Positions 26,555 through 35,110 are shown, counted from the stretch's first letter. The stretch: DNA of 64,000 nucleotides from Nocardiopsis kunsanensis DSM 44524 (GCF_000340965.1 NZ_ANAY01000014.1:62001-126000); one strand, 5' to 3'. Made by a program: numbers and translations. Notes: a model not told the origin generated them from the letters alone.

Positions 26555-29500
26555 TCAGTCGGCCCGGGCGGCCTTCTCCGCGCGACGGCGGCGCTTGCGC
26601 TCGTAACGCGCGGCCCACTTGGCCTCACGCTTGGACCGGCGCCACTCCACCAGTTGGTAGAGGACGGGGACCAGCACGAGCGTTCCCACGGTCGAGGTGA
26701 ACAGACCACCGATGACCACGATCGCGACCGGGCCGGAGATGAACATCCCGCCGCCGGCGATACCCGTGGCCAGCGGCACCAGCGCGACCATCGTGCCCGC
26801 AGCGGTCATCAGGATGGGCCGCAGACGGTGGCGGGTGCCCTCGACAATGGCCTCGCTCATCTCCATGCCCTGCTTGCGCTTCTGGTTGATGAGATCCATG
26901 AGCACGATGGCGTTGGTGATGACGATGCCGATGAGCATCAGCATGCCGATCAGCGCGGCCGCACCCAGCGGGGTGCCCGTGAGCAGGAGCAGGCCCAGCG
27001 AACCGGTGGCCGCGAACGGCACCGACACCAGCATGATGAGCGGCTGGATCAGGCTCTTGAACGTGGCGACCATGATCAGGTACGAGATGACGATCGCCGC
27101 CAGGAGCGCCAGCCCGAGCTGGGCGAAGCCCTCGGTCTGGTCCTGGCTCACGCCTCCGATGCTGACCGAGGCCCCCGAGGGCAGGTCGAGCCCGTCCAGG
27201 GTCCGGGTCATCTCCTGGGTCACCGCGCCCAGGTCACTGGCGGTGGCCGAGCCCGAGACGGTGGTGCTGGTGACCCCGTCGATACGGGTCAGCTCCGGCG
27301 GCTGTTCGACCTCCTCGACCTCGGCGACGTCGGTGAGCACGAGGTCCTCACCGGTGGGCGAGGTCAGCTCGAAGTCCTCCAGCTCGCCCCGGGTCTGCGG
27401 GGCCTCGTCGGCGAGCACGACCGTGTCGTGGCGCACCTCGTCCAGGGTCGCGTTGCCGACCGTCCGGCCGTTGAAGGCCGAGGACAGCATCTGCCCGATC
27501 ATCGCCTCGTCGAGGCCGTGCTCGGCGGCTTCCTCGCCGTCGACGTGCACCTCCAACGAGGACTGGGTCTCACTCAGGTCGCTGGTGACGTCCTCGGCAC
27601 CCTCGATGTCGCGCATGGCGTCCTCGACGAGGCCGGTCGCCTCGGCCAGGGTCTCCTGGTTGTCGGCGGTGACCTGGACCTGGAGGTCGGAGCCGCCCAT
27701 ACCGCCCGTGGCGTCCAGGCGCGGCTCGTTCTCGGTGTCCATCCGCTCGAACTCCTCGCGGAGCACGTCACGGTTGCGGATCTGGTCGGACTCCGGGTCG
27801 GCGGTGATGGTGTAGTCGATCTGGTCGACCCCGCCACCGCCGCCTCCCCCGCCCGTCATCGGGTCGCCGCCGATGTTGGTCTGGAAGGTGTCGACCCAGG
27901 CCTTGCCGCCGAGTATCTCCTCGACCTGCTCGGCCTCCTCGGAGGCGGCCTCCAGCGAGGTGCCCGGCTCCAGCTCCTGGACCACGAAGTAGTTGTTCTC
28001 CTCCGCTTCCCCGAGCCAGTCGGTCTCGGCGGTGGTGGCCATGGCCACGGTGCCGATCATGATCACCACGCTCGCGGCCAGCGTCAGGGCGGTGGCCGAA
28101 CGGCGCTTGGTGGTGATCCAGCGGATGACGGGCACGTAGGCGCGCTGCAGGGGCGTGCGCTTCTCCGACTCGCTCTGTTCCGCCTCGATCTCGGCCTGGG
28201 TGCGCTCCCCCACCTCGCGCGGGCGCAGGAACCAGTAGCACAGCACCGGGGTGATGGTCAGTGCGACCAGCAGCGAACCGCCCAGAGCCAGAGCACTGGT
28301 GACGGCGAAAGGCATGAAGATCTCGCCGACCATTCCCCCGACGAAGGCCATCGGCAGGAAGACCGCGATGGTGGCCAGGGACGAGGAGGCCACGGCGGTC
28401 GCGACCTCGCCGACCCCGTCCTTGACCGCGGCCGCGCGTTCCTTGCCGTAACTCAGGTGTCGGCGGATGTTCTCCAGCACCACGATGGAGTCGTCGACCA
28501 CACGGCCGATGGAGATGGTGATGGCGGCCAGGGTCAGCATGTTCAGCGTGAACCCGAAGCCGGCCATACCGATGAAGGCGGCCAGTACCGACGTGGGGAT
28601 GGAGACGGCCACCACCAGCGTGGAACGGATCGACAGCAGGAACGCCAGGATCACGATGACGGCGGCGACCAGCGCGTAACCGCCGGCCTCCAGCATGTCG
28701 GAGACCGAGTCGTTGATGAACGGGGCCTGGTCGAAGACGACCCCGACGTTGACGTCATCGCCGAGCAGATCGGACTGCTCGTCCAGGACGTCGTTGACGC
28801 CCTCGGAGATCTCGACGGTGTTGCCGTCGGGGGTGGCCATGATCATGAGGGCGATGCTGGGCTCGCCGTCGAGGCGGGCGATGGTCCGGGTGTCCTCCTC
28901 CTCGAGGGAGACCTCGGCCAGCTCGCCGAGCTGTACCGGCTCGGGCGGGGCGCCCGGCGTCCCGCCGGGCCCCTCCATGCCCTGGGAGGGCTGGACCCAC
29001 ACGTCCTCGATCTGGGAGAGCGAGGTGAACTCCTCGCCGGTGGTGACGCTGAGGGTGCGCTCCCCCTCGTTCACGGTGCCGCCGGCCTGGACCAGTCCGT
29101 TGGTCTCCAGGGCGTCGGTGACGTCCTGGGAGGACAGGCCGGCGTCCTCGAGCTCGCCGTCGTCGAGGTCGATCTCCACGCGTTCCTCGGCGGTGCCGCT
29201 GAGGCTGGCCGAACGCACGCCCGGCACCGACTCGAGGTCGGGGATGAGCACGTTCTCGACCGTGGAGACCAGCTCGGCCTCGTCACCCTCGGAAGTGCCG
29301 ATGGCCATCATCATGGCCGGCATCATGTCCATGCTCATGGACACGACCTGGGGTTCGACGTCCTCGGGGAGCATCCCGGCCATCTGGTCGACAGCCACCT
29401 GGGTCTCGCGGACGACGGCGTCCTGCTCCTGGTCGTAGTCGAACTCGGCCATGATCTGGGCGTTGCCGGTGCTGGAGGTGGAGGTGACGCTCTCCACACC

Positions 29501-29728
29501 TTCCACACCCTGTACGGCCTGCTCGACCGTCTCGGTGACCTGGCTCTCGACGACCTGGGGTGTGGCACCTTCGTAGTTGGCCGAGACCATGACCATGGGA
29601 AGGTCCATCTCCGGGAAGAGCTCACGCTTGGCCGAGGTGGCCGCGAAGACCCCGAAGAACAGCACCGCGAGGGTGATGAGCAGTACGAGTGCCCGGTTAC
29701 CGAGCGACATCCTCGCAAGACGGTTCAT
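26555..29728 (-). CDS. HAE1-family RND efflux pump permease
   Basis: 1057 residues from the ATG at 29728, which opens MNRLARMSLGNRALVLLITLAVLF, the first transmembrane helix. Two large periplasmic-type loops, each after the first helix of a half, and two bundles of about five helices give the RND layout. Motif D is LNMLTLAAITISIGRVVDDSIVVLENI with the paired Asp of the proton relay. The two loops are rich in Glu/Asp. No membrane-fusion (MFP) gene or outer-membrane channel adjoins it, as expected for a monoderm. The C-terminus is a basic tail (RSKREAKWAARYERKRRRR). Its substrate is unknown; it may belong to the AcrB-like actinobacterial group distinct from MmpL. Confidence 0.85.
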   Translation of the reverse strand: MNRLARMSLGNRALVLLITLAVLFFGVFAATSAKRELFPEMDLPMVMVSANYEGATPQVVESQVTETVEQAVQGVEGVESVTSTSSTGNAQIMAEFDYDQEQDAVVRETQVAVDQMAGMLPEDVEPQVVSMSMDMMPAMMMAIGTSEGDEAELVSTVENVLIPDLESVPGVRSASLSGTAEERVEIDLDDGELEDAGLSSQDVTDALETNGLVQAGGTVNEGERTLSVTTGEEFTSLSQIEDVWVQPSQGMEGPGGTPGAPPEPVQLGELAEVSLEEEDTRTIARLDGEPSIALMIMATPDGNTVEISEGVNDVLDEQSDLLGDDVNVGVVFDQAPFINDSVSDMLEAGGYALVAAVIVILAFLLSIRSTLVVAVSIPTSVLAAFIGMAGFGFTLNMLTLAAITISIGRVVDDSIVVLENIRRHLSYGKERAAAVKDGVGEVATAVASSSLATIAVFLPMAFVGGMVGEIFMPFAVTSALALGGSLLVALTITPVLCYWFLRPREVGERTQAEIEAEQSESEKRTPLQRAYVPVIRWITTKRRSATALTLAASVVIMIGTVAMATTAETDWLGEAEENNYFVVQELEPGTSLEAASEEAEQVEEILGGKAWVDTFQTNIGGDPMTGGGGGGGGVDQIDYTITADPESDQIRNRDVLREEFERMDTENEPRLDATGGMGGSDLQVQVTADNQETLAEATGLVEDAMRDIEGAEDVTSDLSETQSSLEVHVDGEEAAEHGLDEAMIGQMLSSAFNGRTVGNATLDEVRHDTVVLADEAPQTRGELEDFELTSPTGEDLVLTDVAEVEEVEQPPELTRIDGVTSTTVSGSATASDLGAVTQEMTRTLDGLDLPSGASVSIGGVSQDQTEGFAQLGLALLAAIVISYLIMVATFKSLIQPLIMLVSVPFAATGSLGLLLLTGTPLGAAALIGMLMLIGIVITNAIVLMDLINQKRKQGMEMSEAIVEGTRHRLRPILMTAAGTMVALVPLATGIAGGGMFISGPVAIVVIGGLFTSTVGTLVLVPVLYQLVEWRRSKREAKWAARYERKRRRRAEKAARAD

Positions 29729-30409
29729 TCCGCCACCCCTTCCGGTCGTGCCCGGCGGCACGTGCGCCCGGCGCGGGGCACGCCCCCTCCACCGGTTCCG
29801 GCGGCCAATATGGACATGAGTGTCCTCGCTCCTTGTTCGCTGCCGTGTGCCCGGCGGGCGCCGCCCCCGTCAGGGGCTCCCGCCGGAGTGTCTGTGGGTG
29901 CACGGGCCCCACACGTGCCCATTGCCGCTGGGTCCTGCAGCGGTGTGCGTGCCTCGAGCGGCGTCCGAGTCCTCGTGTGGGGGTTTCTGGGGGACCGGGC
30001 CCTCAGTGGTGGCGGCCCGAACCGCGCCTTCGTGCGCGACCCGAGCGGAGAGGGGTCCCGTCTCCGCCGGTCACCCAATTCACCCTACGTCGCGTTATAT
30101 CGGAAGTCCGGCGGCCCAAGGAGGGTTCAGGGAACTTTCAGGGTCGCGTCGGCCTTCTGTCGGGGTTCGACCCCGATCCTATTTAAGGACATCGACCGGA
30201 AGACGAAGATCATCCCTGCTGAGGCGGCTCTCCCCACTGGCACCGAGGACACCGGGACTGTAACGGACATCACACTGGCCATTTTCGGTCAACCGCAAGA
30301 AGACCGACTACCGAGGGAACGGACACCGGCAGAGGGACGCAGGAGAGACCCCGGGGCCAGGAGCACCGGATGCGGGCGCGGGGAAAGCGGAGGGCGCGTC
30401 GGCGCGCCG
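29729..30409. other. Intergenic region between RND and CmtR-like genes
   Basis: About 680 nt upstream of the RND gene and downstream of the CmtR-like gene. No gene is supported. A direct repeat TTCAGGG-N4-TTCAGGG lies near 30127-30144, and an AT-rich CCTATTTAAGG sits around 30178-30188; both could be parts of the exporter promoter. A tRNA-like GGGGTTCGACCCC at about 30162-30174 has no matching acceptor stem. Confidence 0.35.
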
Positions 30410-30742
30410 TCAGGCCGGGTCGAGCTTCTCGACGGGACTCTGATGGGAACGGGTGGCACCCCACACCACCTGGAGGAGGTCCTCCAGGGCATGGGCCAGC
30501 GAAGCGTCGACGAGTTCGTAGCTGACCTGGCGCCCGCGGGCGAACGTGCGCACCAACCCGCAGTCACGCAGGCAGGCCAGGTGGTTGGAGACGTTCTGGC
30601 GGGTGAGCCCGAGCTGGTCGGCCAGGCCGGCCGGGTAGTTGGGCCCCTCCAGGAGGGCGAGGAGGAGCCGCGAGCGCGTGGGATCCGACAGCGCGCGCCC
30701 GAGCCGCTGGATCGCGTCGAGGCGTTGAGTGGAAGTCAACAT
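30410..30742 (-). CDS. CmtR-like ArsR-family metal sensor
   Basis: 110 residues from the ATG at 30742. The winged helix runs through SDPTRSRLLLALLEGPNYPAG, LADQLGLTRQNVSNHLACLRDCGLV and the wing RTFARGRQVSYELVD. Similarity to the mycobacterial Cd/Pb sensor CmtR is close along the whole length, and Cys57 and Cys61 in the recognition helix keep the CmtR numbering. The third CmtR ligand, Cys102, is Ser here (HQSPVEK). It is divergent from a CDF exporter, so it most likely represses that gene and itself until metal is bound. A TACAAT hexamer seven bases before the ATG suggests a leaderless transcript, which favours this start over the ATG at 30751. Confidence 0.8.
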   Translation of the reverse strand: MLTSTQRLDAIQRLGRALSDPTRSRLLLALLEGPNYPAGLADQLGLTRQNVSNHLACLRDCGLVRTFARGRQVSYELVDASLAHALEDLLQVVWGATRSHQSPVEKLDPA

Positions 30743-30761
30743 GAAAATCATTGTACAAAGT

Positions 30762-30794
30762 TTGGTGTATAGACAGCAGAGGCTGTATAAACAG
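30762..30794 (+). promoter_or_regulatory. CDF promoter with 11-bp direct repeat
   Basis: A -35 TTGGTG (30762-30767), an 18-nt spacer and a -10 TATAAA (30786-30791) precede the CDF start by 37 nt. The same stretch carries TGTATAGACAG (30766-30776) and TGTATAAACAG (30784-30794), one mismatch apart and 18 bp in register. These repeats overlap the promoter and are a good candidate operator for the divergent CmtR-like sensor. Confidence 0.5.
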
Positions 30795-30828
30795 TGACGG
30801 CTGAACTGTCCCTGAGAAAGGTGCGCAC

Positions 30829-31740
30829 ATGGGTGCCGGGCACGATCACGGTCACGTGACCGCCGGGGCCGCCAATCGAGGCCGTCTGGCGATCGTTCTG
30901 GGGATGATGCTCACCGTCGCGGTCGTGCAGGTCATCGGAGCCGCCTACAGCGGAAGCCTGGCCCTGCTCTCCGACGCCGGACACACCGTCACCGACTCCC
31001 TCGGGGTCGGGCTCGCCCTCGTCGCGGTCTGGGTCGCCGCCAAGCCCGCGACCGACCGGCGCACCTTCGGCTACCAACGCGCCGAGGTCCTCGCCGCCGC
31101 CGTCAACGCGATCATGCTGTTCGCGCTGTTCGGGTTCATCACCTACGAGGCCGTCAACCGCCTCCAGGACCCGGCCGATGTTTCCGGCCCCGGCATGATG
31201 GCGGTGGCCGCCTTCGGCCTCGTCCTCAACATCGCCGCCCTGTTCGTGCTGCGCTCCGGCGCCAAGGAGAGCCTCAACGTCAGGGGCGCCTACCTGGAGG
31301 TCATGGGCGACGCCCTGGCCTCGATCGGGGTCATCGCCGGCGGTGCGATCGTGTGGCTGACCGGCTGGAGCCAGGCCGACACCCTGGTGTCCCTGATCAT
31401 CGCCGCGATCATCGTGCCGCGCGCCTGGTCGCTGCTGCGCGAGGCCGTGCACGTGCTGCTGGAGGCCACCCCCAAGGACATGGACCTGGCCGAGGTCCGC
31501 GACCACCTGCTGAGCCACCCCTCGGTCGTGGACGTGCACGACCTGCACGCCTGGACCATCACCTCCGGCGTCCCGGTCATGTCGGCGCACGTGGTGGTGC
31601 GCGAGGAGGACCTGGCAGACACCGGCCTCATGCTCGATCAGCTCCACGCCTGCTTGTCGGGACACTTCGACGTCGAGCACTCCACCCTCCAGCTCGAACC
31701 GCCGGGCCATTTCGACCACGAGGGCGCCCGGCACCACTGA
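30829..31740 (+). CDS. Cation diffusion facilitator (CzcD-type metal exporter)
   Basis: 303 residues from the ATG at 30829 with GAAAGG upstream. The protein has a short His-rich N-terminus (GHDHGHV), six membrane segments and a cytosolic C-terminal domain. Metal site residues appear as H52-x3-D56 in LSDAGHTVTD and as E-x3-D in YLEVMGDALAS, the latter having Glu where ZitB has His, a variant also found in CzcD proteins. The C-terminus is again His-rich (HFDHEGARHH). It should export Zn(II) or Cd/Co by proton antiport. Its divergent neighbour is a CmtR-like sensor, consistent with a thiophilic divalent metal. Confidence 0.88.
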   Translation: MGAGHDHGHVTAGAANRGRLAIVLGMMLTVAVVQVIGAAYSGSLALLSDAGHTVTDSLGVGLALVAVWVAAKPATDRRTFGYQRAEVLAAAVNAIMLFALFGFITYEAVNRLQDPADVSGPGMMAVAAFGLVLNIAALFVLRSGAKESLNVRGAYLEVMGDALASIGVIAGGAIVWLTGWSQADTLVSLIIAAIIVPRAWSLLREAVHVLLEATPKDMDLAEVRDHLLSHPSVVDVHDLHAWTITSGVPVMSAHVVVREEDLADTGLMLDQLHACLSGHFDVEHSTLQLEPPGHFDHEGARHH

Positions 31741-31827
31741 CTCCGGGCGAGGGACACCGGAGTGCAGGACCGGCAGGGGCGGAGCGATCGGTCGTGGCCC
31801 ACTGAGCTGCGCAGTTCTGGCACAATT

Positions 31828-31850
31828 CCTCCGGGCTACCGATGAGGAGG
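31828..31850 (+). promoter_or_regulatory. Hairpin that could mask the trkH leader ribosome binding site
   Basis: CCTCC at 31828-31832 can pair with GGAGG at 31846-31850, the Shine-Dalgarno sequence of the 10-codon leader ORF. The loop is 13 nt. Such pairing would make translation of the leader, and hence of trkH, conditional. It is a short stem and could be chance. Confidence 0.3.
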
Positions 31851-31855
31851 TAAAG

Positions 31856-31888
31856 GTGACACCCGCGTACTTCAGGGCACGACCGTGA
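31856..31888 (+). CDS. Ten-residue leader ORF overlapping trkH
   Basis: GTG at 31856 lies five bases after a very strong GAGGAGG, and is followed by nine sense codons (reading VTPAYFRARP) and a TGA at 31886-31888. That TGA overlaps the GTG of trkH (31885-31887) in a GTGA junction. trkH itself has only a weak AGGG, and no alternative trkH start exists upstream before a stop at 31843. The best reading is a translated leader whose termination re-initiates ribosomes on trkH. Confidence 0.45.
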   Translation: MTPAYFRARP

Positions 31889-33324
31889 CCGGCGAACCAG
31901 CGCTCTCCCCGAACACACTCCTGCGTCGCCTGTTCGGGCGCCCCGGGGCCGAGCGGCCGAGCCCCTCTGTTTTCCCTCGGCGCCTGCCGCACGAGGGAAA
32001 AGGCGGGCTCCAGCCCGCGCGGGTCTTCCTCCTGATGTTCGTGGCCGTGGATCTCCTCGGAACCGGGCTCCTGCTCACACCGGCCGCATCGGCGGGCTCG
32101 GAGAACCTCACCTTCGTCGAAGCCCTCTTCACCTCCACCACGGCACTGGCCGTGTGCGGACTCAGCATCATCTCCATCGGTGGTGACCTCACGCACTTCG
32201 GTCAGGGTGTCGTGCTGGCACTCATGCAGATCGGCGGCATGGGCATCATGACCTTGGCCGCGCTGCTCGGCACAGCGGTGGTCCACAGGTTCGGCCTCAG
32301 AATGCAGCTCAACGTCCAGGCCGAGACCAAGAGCCTCTGGGTCGGTGACGTGCGCGGACTGGTCAGCCGGGTGGCTCTCATCTTCGTCGTGGTCCAGAGC
32401 CTCACCTTCGTCCTGATCACCCCGCGGATGTGGCTCGGTTACGACATGGAATTACGAGAAGCGCTCTACACCGGCTTCTTCCACTCCGTTTCCGCTTTCA
32501 ACAATGCCGGACTCTCCCTGTACGACGACAGCATGAGCCGCTTCTCGGGCGACGCTCTGGTCCTCTTTCCCATCGCGCTGGCCGTGGTTCTGGGCGGCAT
32601 CGGCTTTCCGGTCATCATCGAGCTCTGGCGACGTTTCCGTCTCCCCAGGGCGTGGAGCCTGCACACCAAGATCACCCTGGCCACCTCCGCCGTGCTCCTG
32701 ATGGGCGCGTGCCTGGCCATCCCGGCCCTGGAATGGGACAACCCCCAGACCCTCGGCCAACTCCACTGGTGGACCCGTATCACCGACGGTTTCTTCCACG
32801 GGGTCATGCCCCGTAGCGGCGGGCTGAATGTGACGGACACGGGCGCGATGGAGGATTCCACCCTTCTGTTCACGATCATGCTCATGTTCGTGGGAGGGGG
32901 CAGCGCGGGCACGGCCGGCGGTATCAAGGTCACCACACTCGCCATCATCTTCTGTGTGGTCCTCGCCGAAGCCCGCTCCCATGACCAGGTGCACGTCTAC
33001 GGCCGCCAGCTTCCCCCCGCAGTGATCCGGCACTCGTTGAGTCTGATCTTCATGTCGGCCACGGTGGTCGCGTTCTGCACTCTGCTCCTGTTGGCCACCA
33101 CCTCGTACAAACTCCTGCCCGCTCTGTTCGAGATCGCCTCGGCCGTCGGTGTGGTCGGCCTCTCCACCGGTCTCACACCCGAGCTGCCCTCATGGGCCCA
33201 AGTGATGATCATCGTGCTCATGATCGCCGGACGGCTCGGGCCCATCACCTTCGTCACCGCGCTCGCCATGAGCGATCGGCGGCGTCGCTACACCTTGGCG
33301 GAGGACCGGCCGATCGTCGGCTGA
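31885..33324 (+). CDS. trkH: TrkH/KtrB-family potassium channel subunit
   Basis: 479 residues from the GTG at 31885, the only possible start in this frame. Four repeated M1-P-M2 units are seen, with pore loops such as TSTTALAVCGLS, SAFNNAGLS, MPRSGGLNV and SAVGVVGLSTG, each carrying the single conserved Gly of the KtrB/TrkH filter. The third unit is followed by FVGGGSAGTAGGIKVTT, the intramembrane-gate segment of this family. It is a membrane channel that works with the TrkA/KtrA regulatory subunit encoded 44 nt downstream. An unusual coupled leader ORF precedes it. Confidence 0.9.
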   Translation: MTGEPALSPNTLLRRLFGRPGAERPSPSVFPRRLPHEGKGGLQPARVFLLMFVAVDLLGTGLLLTPAASAGSENLTFVEALFTSTTALAVCGLSIISIGGDLTHFGQGVVLALMQIGGMGIMTLAALLGTAVVHRFGLRMQLNVQAETKSLWVGDVRGLVSRVALIFVVVQSLTFVLITPRMWLGYDMELREALYTGFFHSVSAFNNAGLSLYDDSMSRFSGDALVLFPIALAVVLGGIGFPVIIELWRRFRLPRAWSLHTKITLATSAVLLMGACLAIPALEWDNPQTLGQLHWWTRITDGFFHGVMPRSGGLNVTDTGAMEDSTLLFTIMLMFVGGGSAGTAGGIKVTTLAIIFCVVLAEARSHDQVHVYGRQLPPAVIRHSLSLIFMSATVVAFCTLLLLATTSYKLLPALFEIASAVGVVGLSTGLTPELPSWAQVMIIVLMIAGRLGPITFVTALAMSDRRRRYTLAEDRPIVG

Positions 33325-33368
33325 CCTGCCGTGCCCGTTCTTTCCTACCCCGACAGGAGAAGTCCGCA

Positions 33369-34043
33369 ATGTCTCACCGAAGGAGCCGTGAGAAGAACAA
33401 AGGTGTCCTGGTCATCGGCCTGGGCCGGTTCGGCAGTTCTCTGTCCCTGGAGTTGGTCAACTACGGCTGGGAGGTGCTCGCCGTGGACACCAGCTCGCGG
33501 CGTGTTCAGCACTTCGCGGACTCCCTGACCCACACCGTGGTGGCCGACGCCACCGACGAAGAGGCCCTCCGCCAGATCGGTGCGGAGCAGTTCACCCGCG
33601 CGGTGGTGGCGATCGGCACTCACCTGGAGGAGAGCATCCTCACCACGTCCCTGCTCGTCGACCTGGGCGTCGACCTCATCTGGGCCAAGGCCACCAGCCG
33701 CCGCCACGGACGCATCCTCGAACAGGTGGGAGCCCACCGTGTGGTCCTACCGGAACACGACATGGGTGAACGCGTCGCCCACCTCATGTCGGGGCGGGTC
33801 CTCGACTACGTGGAGATCGAGGAAGGGTTCTCACTCATCAAGACACCCACGCCACGTCGTCTGCAAGGGGTCTCCTTGAGTGAGTCAGGCATCCGGAAGG
33901 AGTTCGGGATCACCGTGGTGTCGGTCAAGCATTCGGGACATCCGTTCACTTACGCCACGCAACAGACCGTGCTCGACTCGGGTGACCTCATCGTCGTCGC
34001 AGGACGGACCAAGGACGTCGAACGCTTCGCCGAGCTCTCGTGA
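33369..34043 (+). CDS. trkA: TrkA/KtrA-family potassium uptake regulatory subunit
   Basis: 224 residues from the ATG at 33369 with AGGAGA upstream; the longer frame (33192) overlaps trkH and is not conserved. RCK_N is seen in KGVLVIGLGRFGSSLSLELV (nucleotide-binding GxGxxG) and the acidic strand-end VLAVD. RCK_C occupies the last ~80 residues (VSLSESGIRKEFGITVVSVK...LDSGDLIVVAG). It is the cytoplasmic gating ring for TrkH, likely binding ATP/ADP or NAD(H). Confidence 0.9.
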   Translation: MSHRRSREKNKGVLVIGLGRFGSSLSLELVNYGWEVLAVDTSSRRVQHFADSLTHTVVADATDEEALRQIGAEQFTRAVVAIGTHLEESILTTSLLVDLGVDLIWAKATSRRHGRILEQVGAHRVVLPEHDMGERVAHLMSGRVLDYVEIEEGFSLIKTPTPRRLQGVSLSESGIRKEFGITVVSVKHSGHPFTYATQQTVLDSGDLIVVAGRTKDVERFAELS

Positions 34044-34066
34044 GAACCACGATGAGTCGGACAAAT

Positions 34067-34081
34067 TGACAACCGTTTTCA
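34067..34081 (+). promoter_or_regulatory. Zur-type box upstream of znuA-like gene
   Basis: TGACAACCGTTTTCA is a 7-1-7 imperfect palindrome (six of seven pairs) close to the actinobacterial zinc-uptake-regulator box TGAAAATGATTTTCA. It ends 19 nt before the ATG of the zinc-binding lipoprotein, a position suited to repression. Confidence 0.5.
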
Positions 34082-34100
34082 TTTTCCTGATCATTGGGGG

Positions 34101-35054
34101 ATGCGAACTGGGACCACCGTGCGGACCGCTGCCCTCGGCGCCGCGACACTGATGACGCTCACCGCTTGCGGCGGACAGGGGACCGGCGCGAACGGCGTCT
34201 CCCCCGAAGATGCGCAATTGACCCTGGTCACCGGCGTCTATCCCCTCGAATGGCTGGCCACCGAGATCGGCGGCGACCGGGTCTCCGTCAGCCAGCTCAC
34301 CGAACCGGGCGCCGAACCGCACGACCTGGAACTGACCGGACGCCAGATCGGCGAGGTCAGCCAGGCCGACATCGCCTTCTACGTCACCGGCCTCCAACCG
34401 GCCGTGGACGAGGCCGTGGAGCAGGAGGCCTCCGACAACGCACTCGACGTGAGCGAGGTCGTCGACCTGCTGCCGGCCGAGGAAACCCAGGGCGAGCACG
34501 ACCACGAGGACGGGGACGAGCACGACCACGGCCCCCACGACCCGCACTTCTGGCTCGACACCGAACGCATGGACGAGGCCGCGACCGCACTTGCCGAGCG
34601 CATGAGCGAGGTCGACCCCGAGGGCGCCGACAGTTACGAGGCCGACGCCGAGCAGGTCTCGCAGACGCTCTCCGCCCTGAACGAGGAGTACGAACAGGGC
34701 CTGGACTCCTGCGACCAGCGCGACGTCGTGGTCGGCCACACCGCCTTCACCTACCTCACCGAGGCCCACGGCCTCGAGCAGGTGGGCCTCAGCGGTGTCG
34801 ACCCCGAGAGCGAACCCTCCCCCGCCCAGATCGCCGAGATCTCCGACATCGTCGACGAGCGCGGCATCGACACGGTCTTCACCGAACCCCTGATGCCGGA
34901 TGCGACCACAGACACCATCGCCGGGGAGACCGGCGCCGAGGTGAAGGTACTCGACCCGCTGGAGGGCGTCACCGAGGACTCCCCCGGCGACGACTATCCC
35001 TCGATCATGCGCGGCAACCTCGATGCGCTGACCGACGCGCTCGGTTGCAGCTGA
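34101..35054 (+). CDS. znuA: Zinc ABC transporter substrate-binding lipoprotein (ZnuA type)
   Basis: 317 residues from the ATG at 34101. The lipobox is LMTLTACG. The cluster A-I fold is recognised from VTGVYPLEWLATEIGGDRV, EPGAEPHDLEL (first His ligand), a His/Asp-rich loop EHDHEDGDEHDHGPHDPHFW (second ligand nearby) and VVGHTAFTYL (third His), with FTEPLMPDAT near the C-terminus. It binds Zn(II) at the membrane for import. The permease and ATPase genes expected beside it are absent, so it depends on a znuBC elsewhere. Control by Zur is likely from the box at 34067-34081. Confidence 0.88.
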   Translation: MRTGTTVRTAALGAATLMTLTACGGQGTGANGVSPEDAQLTLVTGVYPLEWLATEIGGDRVSVSQLTEPGAEPHDLELTGRQIGEVSQADIAFYVTGLQPAVDEAVEQEASDNALDVSEVVDLLPAEETQGEHDHEDGDEHDHGPHDPHFWLDTERMDEAATALAERMSEVDPEGADSYEADAEQVSQTLSALNEEYEQGLDSCDQRDVVVGHTAFTYLTEAHGLEQVGLSGVDPESEPSPAQIAEISDIVDERGIDTVFTEPLMPDATTDTIAGETGAEVKVLDPLEGVTEDSPGDDYPSIMRGNLDALTDALGCS

Positions 35055-35073
35055 GCGGGATCCGGTGAACATC

Positions 35074-35110
35074 CGGCGGGGTGGGCGGCCGTGTGCCGCC
35101 CACCCCGCCG
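35074..35110 (+). terminator. Terminator hairpin after znuA
   Basis: A 16-bp perfect GC-rich stem (35074-35089 with 35095-35110) with a 5-nt loop starts 20 nt after the znuA stop. Confidence 0.7.

Noticed and set aside
30155..30185. tRNA-like T-arm GGGGTTCGACCCC
   Set aside because: No matching acceptor, D or anticodon arms within 75 nt in either direction.
30740..30757. TGAAAATCATTGTACA at the CmtR-like start as a second Zur box
   Set aside because: Only one half-site fits the Zur consensus; the other half matches at four of seven positions, which is near chance for AT-rich sequence.
26654..30772. A 1372-residue open frame on the strand opposite the RND gene
   Set aside because: It mirrors the RND gene's codon pattern, has low-complexity His/Asp/Gly-rich translation and no domain. 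It is a high-GC antisense shadow.
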